Source of the DNA: Stropharia rugosoannulata
Taxonomy: Eukaryota > Basidiomycota > Agaricomycetes > Agaricales > Strophariaceae
Assembly: GCA_028532985.1 (NCBI GenBank)
Contig: JANCIK010000005.1
Coordinates: 1,246,501 to 1,310,500, forward strand
Direction of reading: 5' to 3'
Length of the DNA: 64,000 nucleotides
In this document: positions 13,060 to 22,300 of the stretch, in pieces
Numbering within the stretch: the stretch's first letter is position 1
Layout of the letters: every line of letters begins with the position of its first letter
The notes under the pieces: generated by a model
What the model saw: only the letters and a program-made list of their open reading frames with translations
The model's database searches: none
What the model was told of the DNA's origin: nothing
Program-made: the position numbers and the translations under genes

Positions 13060-13094
13060 AGCAAGCCACTCAGTTGGGCAGACAGTGGCTTGCT
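13060..13094. repeat. perfect 11-bp inverted repeat
   Basis: AGCAAGCCACT at 13060-13070 is the exact reverse complement of AGTGGCTTGCT at 13084-13094, with a 13-nt spacer. It lies 25 bp upstream of the TATA box, where a dimeric transcription-factor site or a transcript hairpin could be. Confidence 0.8.
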
Positions 13095-13119
13095 GGTTAA
13101 CCGCCCCTAGACAGGTGGG

Positions 13120-13129
13120 TATAAAAAGG
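13120..13129 (+). promoter_or_regulatory. TATA box
   Basis: The sequence TATAAAAAGG is a near-consensus TATA box, followed 15-60 nt downstream by a CT-rich stretch typical of fungal transcription starts. No protein-coding gene follows it on the plus strand, so it probably belongs to the LTR-like element. Confidence 0.5.
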
Positions 13130-14387
13130 TCTCCCCGGTCTTTATTCTTGTTTTCGTAACTCTTCCTCCTCTTTTTCGCTCAAGAGCTTGACGGGACCTC
13201 CCCGACGACGTCCTTGCCCTCCTCGCCGGGGGACCCTCAAGGGCGATGCAAGCCATGAAGACGCGACCTCAAACCACCGCAGCCGCCGTCAGGGGCGGCG
13301 CAGCCCTAAGCCACCAAGCCACGGTGTGAAGACCTCGCCTTTGGTGCGTCCCTTCGGTGCTCATCTTCAGTCTCCTACATACCACCATGAGTCGACAACC
13401 GCCTCGTTCCTGCCACGGCGAGTCGCGGTCGATGAGTGTTCCAGCCTTGGGCGTGAGCCTGAGATCATCAACTTCGCCACGCCCACCTGAGTATCAACCT
13501 CGCCACACCTGAGTTCAGCACGCCACCTTCAAGGCAGCATCTTCGGCGTGCCTCAAGATGCATGTGATGTTGTTTCTGAGCTTGACCCCACGCTTTGCCC
13601 ACCTTTGAGCTCGTCATTTCTTCTTTCTTATCGTCTCCCCACGCCTGAGTCTCGCTTTTTTATCTTCTTCTGCAGCCGTCTTCTTTTTCTGCCTTTCTCG
13701 TTCTTGCTCTTTTTTTCTCCTGACTTTCTCGCCGACGCCTTTTGAGCATTTCTGAGTGGCCTCATTACTTCATCGTCAGTTCTGAGCAACATCCTCATCT
13801 TGCGTGCTTCAACGCTTCAACATCAGTCCTTCAGTCCTCAGTTCATCGTTGTCCGACTCATGATCAAGCATCAAGCACTAAGAATTGAAAACAAATTGCT
13901 TAATTACGTCGATAATTTCGCTACTCTTATCACCCGTCGATACCGCCTTGTATTCTCGGCGCGCGCGTGTTCCGTAGTCAGGGCGTTGTGTGTTGGCGAT
14001 CAGGAGTTGAAAGCCGTCAAGGGGATCAACAAAAAATTCGAGTAGAATAGTTGGCCTGGCATCTGTTTGTTGGCTGTTCGTTTGTCTCTGCCATTGGTAG
14101 CTTTTCCCGGTGGGTTTTTGGTAGATTTTCCCACTGGGTTTTTAACGCACCCAATGAGCATAATAAATATGTTTTCTCCAATTTTACGAGTGCAGTGGTT
14201 GTGAGATAATCATTTTTTACAATGCGTGACAACTTCGTCGAAGATTGTTTGGCTACACTTAGTTCAAGCTGCGAAATAATTATTGAAGTTCGTTCGTGGT
14301 CAGTCTAGCTTGAGTGAGGGTATACAAGGATATCTTTATATGTAGCAGATATAGTACAGGGGAATGTAAATACGAAAGCGCGGAAAC

Positions 14388-15944
14388 TTAATGAAGGAAC
14401 GCGTCTTCAGGCATACCGCGCATCGCACGCGGAGACATGTTCATCCCGCCCATCCCGCCCATCCCACCCATACCTCCGCTACTGTCCAAGCCCATGTTGC
14501 CTATACCACTACCGCCCATGCCGCCCATACCTCCCATACCACCGCCTCCCATGCCTCCACCGCCCATGCCACCCATGCCACCACCCATGCCCCCTATGCT
14601 GGGGTTCATCCCCGGGTTCATGCCGCCCATTCCGCCTCCACCCATTGGTCCAATGGATCCGCCACCCATACCAGGCATTCCACCCATGCCGCCACCACCC
14701 ATGTTGCCCATGCCGCCTCCCATTCCAGGACGCATTCCGCCCATGCCATTTCCGCCCATACCATTCCCACCCATAGCGCCCATACCACCTCCACCCATTC
14801 CTCCGCCCCCCATCCCGCCTCCCCCCATTCCTGGCACGCCACCCATGCCACCCATACGCATTGGCGAGTGAGAGGGGTCACCGCCCATGAATTGACCGGG
14901 TCCACCTCCGCCGCCTCCAAATGGCGAACCCCCTGGGCCACCAGGGAATGGCCCAGGTCCTCGCATGGGCATACCGCCTCCGTGCCCACCACCACCCATA
15001 CCACCACCCCCGGGCCCCCCAGGGTACCCAAACCCGCCCTGCGCGCCAGGCTGCCCGCGGTGCGGAGAGCCTGCAGGCACGCCGCCCATGTCACCGCGCA
15101 CTGGCCCGACGCCACCCATGCCCATGCCTCCGGGCCCGCCTGCAGACATGTGGGACATGGACGCGAAGTCGCGCTCGCGAGGGTCGCCGCGCATAGACGG
15201 CGGGTGGTGTGGTGCGTGCCGTGGTGGACCTGGGGGCTGCCCAAGCGGAAAACCGCCCTGTGATGGGTGGTGTGGGCTGTGTGGTTGCCCGTGAGGATGT
15301 GAGAGAGGATGGTGGGGATGATGGGGCGCTGACGGGTGATGCTGTTGCTGTTGATGGTGCGGGGGCGCACTGTTCAGATGAGACGACGAGGAAGAGCCTA
15401 TTCCGCTGGGCCCTGAGGACGCAGAAGGGTCCGGTGCGTTCTCATCTTCGGTTACTTTACGGACGGCCTCCTGCAGTGGTGTTGAGTCGTAGTAGAGATC
15501 ACTGTATTTGTCAACGAGGAATCTGCGGGGATGGGTTAGTTGACATGTACGAAAGCGCCCCAAAGCGAGCGTGCTGACTGTTGTGTGCCAATGTCCCACT
15601 GGGGTCCGCGCTCCGCACGCGCGGTCATGAGGAGGGAGTTCCACTCCGAGGCGCTTTCCTGTTGTATATGAAGGTAAGTAAATCTGCTGCTTAGGCTGAT
15701 TCGGACGAAAAGAGGACGCACGATGGCCTGGCCGAGCTTGGAGCTGGGCTGGGCGGGGTCGACGAGGATGCCGCGCATGCGACCCTGCTGCCTGACCTCT
15801 GCAGAGAGCTTTGCGTTGATGCGCTGGGCACCATGACGGGGCACCTTTATTCTGATGCTTCTCGCTGGTTTGGCGGGAGCCATGAGTGCCTCTTGCTTTG
15901 GCCCTGTTTGCGTGCCCTGCGCGCCGCGCTCACGTGCCGACTTC
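14388..15944 (-). CDS. Gly/Met-rich low-complexity protein, function unknown
   Basis: Three exons: about 15734-15944, one between about 15590 and 15670, and a long one from about 15526 to the stop at 14388-14390. The N-terminal ~120 residues look ordered and charged (IRIKVPRHGAQRINAKL; ESASEWNSLLMTARAERG; FLVDKYSDLYYDSTPLQEAV). The C-terminal ~350 residues are low complexity: a His/Pro/Gln-rich part (QQQQHHPSAPHHPHHP), then many GGMGG / GGGGMGG / GMG units, ending AMRGMPEDAFLH. I do not recognise the N-terminal domain. The composition suggests a disordered, possibly condensate-forming nuclear or RNA-associated protein, which is inference only. Its start faces the ABC transporter across the inserted transposon. 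Confidence 0.65.
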
Positions 15945-16535
15945 ATCTTCTCATGCGCGTCCGACTCGCAACCTTGTCCTCAACTTTGTTCGGGTGCAGT
16001 ACTGCTATGCATACCCCGGATACTTGCAAGCGTGTTGTTATCATATCCCGAGCCTGCACCGCCATAGTTAACGTCACAGAATAATCCATTCTCTCCACAT
16101 TGCTGAACTCCCTGAAAATTTTGCTCAAACAAGCCAGTTCGATCCTTCGAAAAACCTTTGAATCGTCAACCTCCGAAGCATTCTTGACCTCTCGAATTTC
16201 GAGCACTCATGAACGATTTCAGGCAGAGAAATTGTGATTCTGGAAGGTAGACTGGTACACATGAAACAGAGTTCTTGTTGTTCCATTGTTCCAGATTTAA
16301 TTGAATAGAGCGGGCTTAGAACGATGTGAAGGTCCTTCACTTGGAGTGGCTATGCGAAGTGTACGAACCGAGTCCTGGGAGGCCCATACCTCTCAACACG
16401 ATAGCGCCTTGATCATCACATCCTTTTTTGGAACCTACAATATATCCATGGTCATCTCTTCGAAACATATACACCTCCAGATTTAATCAATATTCACACA
16501 TGAACAGCTCGAATCAATCATTCCATTTTTACACG
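15945..16535. other. intergenic, left flank of the transposon
   Basis: No gene recognised. This is the left half of the divergent promoter region between the Gly/Met-rich gene and the ABC transporter. Without the transposon and one TA copy, the two start codons would be about 700 bp apart. Confidence 0.5.
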
Positions 16536-16537
16536 TA

Positions 16538-16563
16538 CAGTCGAACCTGAGAAAGGGCATACC
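16538..16563 (+). repeat. left terminal inverted repeat of the pogo-like element
   Basis: Starts CAGTCGAACCTGAGAAAGGG and continues to CATACC. Its counterpart at 19240-19265 differs only at position 13 (A here, T in the reverse complement of the right copy). It is preceded by the TA target dinucleotide. Confidence 0.93.
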
Positions 16564-16696
16564 TGAGAAAGGGCATAACCTGTCGTAAGGCATACCTTTT
16601 GTCATCCACCGAGTCTGTTCGCGGAGATTTTTGACCCATAGGGCATACCTGCATACCCTAATAAGGCATACCTTTTGGGTCAAAAAAGGGCATACC
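16556..16696 (+). repeat. iterated GGCATACC subterminal motifs
   Basis: Five exact GGCATACC copies occur at 16556, 16589, 16642, 16665 and 16689, plus a GGCATAACC variant near 16572. A 36-bp block at 16561-16596 recurs in direct orientation at 19186-19221 (34/36 identical). Iterated motifs next to the TIR are plausible transposase-binding sites. Confidence 0.8.
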
Positions 16697-16950
16697 TTTA
16701 CGTAGATTTTGAGACTTGGTAATCACTCGGTAAGGCCAGATGCTGTGTAAATGTGTTCATAAATGACGCAAAAGACACAATTTATTAAAAACTGCAATAT
16801 CTGAGTGATTTCTGTTGCTAGGACACAGACAACGAATATTCTAGGCCAATTTTCTTGCAGTTTACGTCCCGTAGCAGACTGTACTTCGACTGTCTTTTGT
16901 CTTTACACACAAAGTAATACCACACAGCACAACGGTGCTACAATTTATCG

Positions 16951-19106
16951 ATGCCTACTCCTCTCGAAACCCTTAAGAAAGGGTTTAGGAAACTCACCTC
17001 TCAGATTCAAAAACGTCGAAAGGATCTTCAAGATAAGCTTGCGCGAAGGGAATCCATCTCATCGTCTGACGAGACGTGGTTGGATACTGAAGGAAATGTC
17101 GTTGACGAGCAGCGCATTTTGGAAACTCTTGAATCTGCATCTGACTATGAAAGGGCCTACACTCAACTGGACAACAATGGTTTAGAAATTGTAAGACACT
17201 TGGAGCAGCTCGGTGGTGACTTGGCTCCGGAGCAGACAGTGGCAGGAAAAAAACGACCATGTAGGTGCCTTTCATTGTGTTTTTTCTAGCTGTACTGTCA
17301 CTGATGACTGTAAGCAACAGCAAGTTCCGACACTCCGGTGACAATGACACATACTAAAGGCAAGAAGGACTCGAAGAAAGGACTACGTACGGGATCAGAG
17401 AATGCTACAATCGCACAGCGGATTGAAATTTTGGATTGGCATCATAAGAACGGGAAGAACCAGACAAAAACAGCGACGCACTTCTTGTCAATTTATCCAA
17501 AGCTCGGATTGACACAACCATTGGTTTCAAAATGGCTCAAAAAAGAAGACAAGTGGCGCGAGCAGTGGGAGTCGGCCAGCCGCAAAAGCGAGCGTGAAGC
17601 AAAACGTATTCGTTCGACCAAATACCCTGAAATTGACGAGATGCTTCGGTTGTGGGTTGCAATGGCAATGGAAGATGGGATACTGCTCGATGGTGATGTT
17701 CTTCGAGAGAAGTGGAGATCCTTTGCCGACATGAGGCAAGTCCCCGCCGACGAGCAGCTGAAGCTGAGCCATGGATGGCTTGACTCTTTCAAGAATCGCA
17801 CTGGTCTTTGCCACAGGAAGCGTCACGGAGAAGCTGGCTCTGTTAAACAAGAAGCTGTTGACGCAGAACGACAACGGATGCAAGCTCTTCTTAAAGAAAG
17901 CGGCTACAAACTGAATGAGATCTATAATATGGACGAAACTGGGCTCTTCTATAGGTGAGTTTCAACTGTCACTGTAAGGTATTTGAATTAAACTCACTTT
18001 AATCCAGTCTTCCTCCTGATAGAGGTCTTTCCGATCGTAAGCTTCCTGGTGTAAAGGGAAAGAAGGTTCGGTTGACGTATGCGCTTACATGCAATGCTGA
18101 TGGGTCCCACAAACTCGAGCCTTTTGTGATTGGCAACGCTGAGAGGCCTCGGGCATTTAACAAGAAGAGTGGTGCGACTCTAGGCTTTTTGTACAGGTCA
18201 AATGCCAAAGCATGGATGACAAGTAGCCTGTATCGCGACTGGATCGTGGCCTGGGACCGTGAATTGCAACAGCAAAAGAAGCGCGTCCTACTTCTACAGG
18301 ACAACTTCAGCGGCCACATCGTTCCTCCGAATCTCAAGTGCATCCGTGTCGAGAACTTCCAGCCCAATCTTACAGCACATGTTCAACCAATGGATCAAGG
18401 CATTATTCGATGTTTTAAAGCTCACTATAGGTCAAGATTTGTCCACCGTGCCATTGATCGCTACGAGGAGGGTATAACACCTTCCCAAATCTACGACATC
18501 AATCAGCTTGAAGCAATGCGGTTGGCTGATGAAGCCTGGCGTGAGGTGGACACGACAACCATTCGTAACTGCTGGAGAAAAGCAGGAATCATACCTGAAA
18601 GCATGCCAGATGATGCACCAATCTCACCCCCCTCGGTGCCGATCTCGACACTTATTCACCACTCATCTACTCAGCTTAATCCAGTGGCACAGGCAGAAGC
18701 TCAGGTATCAACGGCTCTTGACAGTTTGGTTGCAACTGGTGCTCTTCAACGAGTTAACAGAATGGACATCGACAACTTGCTCAATCCTGAGGGTGAATCG
18801 GAGATGCTGACAGAAACGTCAGATAAAGAAATCTTCGATGCTGTGATCGAAGCAACGGAGGCACGTGAGAACATCGAAATCAACGGCGGAGACGATGTCA
18901 ATGACTCGAGTCCGTATACCGACCCACTCCCAACTCGTCGCGAGGTTCTTCGAGCTGTGTCTACAGTGCGCCGACATGTGAATAGCGTCAATGATCCATT
19001 TGCAAGGGAAATGGAGTCGCTTCTGGGGTCATTTAACAGGCAGATGCGCTTACAGATCAACGAGGGTCTACGAGATACCACTTTGGACCAGTATTTTAAA
19101 CACTAG
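16951..19106 (+). CDS. pogo/Tigger-like transposase
   Basis: Cuts and reinserts the surrounding element. Exons 16951-17260, 17315-17954 and 18008-19106 sum to 2049 nt (682 residues), in frame. The first exon gives a helical, charged N-terminal segment (LKKGFRKLTSQIQKRRKDLQ). Next come an HTH region (ATIAQRIEILDWHHKNGKNQ ... LTQPLVSKWLKKEDKW) and a CENP-B-type second DNA-binding region (LSHGWLDSFKNRTGL). The catalytic triad is Asp310 in YNMDETGLFY, Asp415 in LLLQDNFSGH and Asp446 in QPMDQGIIRCFK, leaving 30 residues between the last two, typical of the pogo group. The C-terminal ~200 residues are acidic and variable. An alternative start at the Met at 17338 would drop the first exon. No stop or frameshift seen. 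Confidence 0.9.
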
Positions 19107-19239
19107 AAGCATGTAAACAGCCTAGTATATATCGTAGATATGCAAAATATCAATTTTAGATGATTTTTTACGGTATTTTTCTCGGACCTGAGAAAGGGCA
19201 TAACCTGCAGTAAGGCATACCCTCGGCTGTCCACCGAAG

Positions 19240-19265
19240 GGTATGCCCTTTCACAGGTTCGACTG
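19240..19265 (-). repeat. right terminal inverted repeat of the pogo-like element
   Basis: Ends GGTTCGACTG immediately before the TA target copy at 19266-19267, and pairs with 16538-16563 (25/26). A single direct GGCATACC (19214) lies just inside it, so the right end has fewer iterated motifs than the left. Confidence 0.93.
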
Positions 19266-19375
19266 TACTCGGACGCCATGTGGCTTCTTCCATCGTTCTC
19301 AGGCGATATTAAGTTAAAAGGCGCTCGCAATTCATCATATGACTATCACTACGAATCATTCCTTCTCCAGAGTCT

Positions 19376-22300
19376 ATGCAGCAGCCGATCGCGCAGACAC
19401 AGCAACCGCTGTTGTGGCGCTATTCCCCAGTCTTGAGTACTGGGGCTTGGCCTAATCCGTACGTCCATTCCCAAAATGAACTATAAAAAACAAACACTCA
19501 GTCTCTCTCTAGAATTCCCCAGAATACGTTGGTCATTCCCTTTTTTGTCTCCTTGATCATCGGGAGTCTTCGTGTTCTCCACTTAGCTATCAAATGGATA
19601 AAGCATTTGAGACGAAATCGTTTCCAGAGCCATAGTCGACAGAATGCTGGATTTATGCATGGAATATATGCGCAGACCGAGAAATACGGTGGATTGACTA
19701 TCTTGGGATTCTCTATCGCACGCTTCATAGGATGCCTATCCCTGTTCGCGCTATCTGCATCCACTATTTGGAGGACAAACGGAACCGAAATACCACGCTC
19801 TGAAATATTAAACAAACCAGAGGCGTATATGGCTCTCACTTATGTACGCTACTTCAATTTTCGGGGATTAACCTGGTGCTAAACTTTGCATAGCTCTACT
19901 GTTCTGCATTGTCCTTTTCTGCTGTATTTTCTATCCCAGAAAGTGCATTCGCTAGGAGAGCCGCTACTCTCATACTGCTTGTCGTAGCTGTGGTGTACGG
20001 ATACCGCGACGTCTGGCGTTTGGCTACTTACAAAAGCACGCCAGAAGATGCATCTGAAGGAGCCATGCTATGGGCGAAATTGGTCATCTTGTTCGCAACA
20101 TCTCTGTTCATACCTTTGTTTGTGCCTAGATACTACATTCCTCTTGATCCAGCGGTGCGTATTTGTATTCACGAGGACTTCCTGTATTCATGCGTGTATC
20201 TAGAATCCGTCAACTATCCCAAATCCAGAGCAAACATGTTCGATTATCTCGTTCCTCACATACAGCTATATGAGCCCAATAATTGAGGAGGGTTCTCGAG
20301 CAGAACATATAGATCTCGAAAAAATGCCTCCCGTGCGCGATGACGATGTATCATACTATCTAAAACAAAAGGCATTTCCAGTACGTCCCAATTGAACTTT
20401 AACATGTACTACGCCCGTGTTTACGAAGCTGTTAGGTTCTTGACGCGATCGGGTTAGCAAAACCAAAGCATATATTCTTCCGATTGCTGCACTTATTCGG
20501 TAAGTTTAAATAAACTGAATATTGACTTCCGACTAAATAGGTATACAACAGGCAAGGAGTTCACTACGATGCTTCTCAGCTGCCTTGTATCGACATGCTT
20601 TGCATTTTTGTCCCCCATCTCTATTTATCATATATTGAAGTGAGCCATGATCAGATTCTCTTTTACCGCCGACAGTACCGATGAGCTTTCCTTATAGCTA
20701 CCTGGAAAATGACGGCGCTGGCGAGAATCTACGGCCCTGGTTTTGGATTTTGTGCTTGCTATTGGGCCCTACCCTCAACTGTATCTTCAATCAGTACTAT
20801 CAATGGGTTGGCGCGCGAATTATGACGCACCTGAGCGCACTCCTAACCCAACTGGTCTTCGAACATAGCCTGCGCATCCGTTATACAGCAGAAGACACCG
20901 AGGAGTCGAAAGAACAACCTGCGACTACAGCAGACAACGTCTCAGCGACTGAGGATCCTGAAGTCGATACCGAGCGCAGCTCTGATTCAGGCGAAGCTAC
21001 TAGCTCCCAGGCCACTGTTATTGCACCGGCCCGGGCCCCGGCAAAAGGCAAAGATGAGGATGATTCTCCCTCCGATAACAAACAAGCCACTCCCAAACCA
21101 TTTAAGGGAGTAAATCTCACTGGAAAATTAAACAACTTCGTCACAACTGATCTGGGAAACATCAATCTTGTAGCTGGTGTCGTTCTAACACAATGTAAGC
21201 AAGATAATCTTCCTTCTCGCTCAAGGACTGATAGATCTTGTAGGCCTTATTATGCCCATAAAGATTGCTTTATGCGCATGGTTCTTGTATCGCATGCTGG
21301 GGTGGAGGTGAGTTTACTTGTTTCCGCGTCACGCTAGACCTTATTGTTCTTGGTAAAGCTCTTTAGTCGGGCTGGCCTCCATGATCATACTTCTCCCTGC
21401 ACCAGGCTATGCTGCTAAGCTAACTCAGGACGTCGAGGAGAGAAAAATGGAAATGGTACGCCAATCACGTAGAACAATGGGGGATTTAAACTGAACAAAA
21501 CTTTAGACAGATGCACGTATACAAGTTGTCACTGAAGGTAGGTATATATATCCAAATGACCTATAAAATCCTATAACGGCAAACTCCACAGCAATGAACG
21601 TGTTGCGGATGATTAAGCTCTTCGGATGGGAGGAGCAGACAGCACAAAAGATAAAAGATGCACGAGAAAAAGAACTGCAGTCTCTCTGGCAGCTTAAAGT
21701 ACGTGGCTTGCTTCCTGTCTTTTCTAGTTTATTCACATTGGGACCAGGTTCTGGGGTCGCTGACCACAATCGTGGAGTAAGTATCTCTGTTATCCGCTGT
21801 ATATCTGCGTCCTTAGTGGCCTTCCTAGCTCGCTGATTCCGACAATTAATATGCTGGTCACGTATCTGACCTACACAGTCCTTATGAAGCAAGAGCTTAC
21901 TCGTAAGTCTTCGAGTACCATTAAAACCCATCATTCAATACTTAATCCTTCATAGCCTCGGTCATCTTCTCCAGCTTGACTGTATTTGACTCCGTCCGTC
22001 TGGAAATATCTCGAGCATCTTGGTATGTTGGGAGAACCATAGCGGGTGAGTAATATATTTTAAAATAGAGTAGTCTACCTTTGTCTAATATCGGATACAG
22101 CAAAAGTGTCGTTAGACCGCATCAACAACTTCCTCAAAGACACTGAACTGATCGACTCATACATGAAGAAAGAGCCAGCAGCTGCCGTAAACAGTGTACC
22201 AACCGACTTCGCTAACCATATTGGATTCAGAAATGCAACATTTTCCTGGTCGCTGGGATCCATGGCTAATACTCGGTCATACAGGCTTCGCGTGGACGGA

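Larger units (their letters stand above)
12738..14230. mobile_element. LTR-retrotransposon-like non-coding sequence, bounds uncertain
   Basis: About 1.5 kb with no protein signal but with LTR-like features. It begins near a TGTAAC, contains a TATA box (13120-13129) followed by a pyrimidine-rich transcribed-leader-like stretch, and near 14102-14145 carries two tandem motifs of the form TTTTCCC[GG/AC]TGGGTTTTT. The second is followed by AACG. Such motifs are common in Ty1/copia LTRs. It ends near a TTTTTACA. I could not find a clean 5-bp target duplication, a second LTR, or gag/pol coding sequence, so this would be a solo or eroded LTR. A long 5' leader of an unrecognised non-coding transcript is the alternative. 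Confidence 0.35.
16538..19265 (+). mobile_element. complete pogo-like (Tc1/mariner) DNA transposon
   Basis: A 2728-bp element bounded by 26-bp terminal inverted repeats (25/26 identical) and flanked on both sides by TA (16536-16537 and 19266-19267), the target duplication of the Tc1/mariner superfamily. It encodes one intact transposase (16951-19106) with an N-terminal helix-turn-helix/CENP-B-like DNA-binding region and a DDD catalytic domain. The ends also carry iterated subterminal motifs. Near-identical TIRs and an open transposase imply a recent, potentially autonomous insertion. It sits between the divergent Gly/Met-rich gene and the ABC transporter. Confidence 0.93.

Noticed and set aside
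14391..15263. Long plus-strand open frames opposite the Gly/Met-rich gene (His/Thr-rich and Pro/Ile-rich)
   Set aside because: They are shadows created by the skewed codon composition of the minus-strand repeats. They have no start context, splice structure or non-repetitive content.
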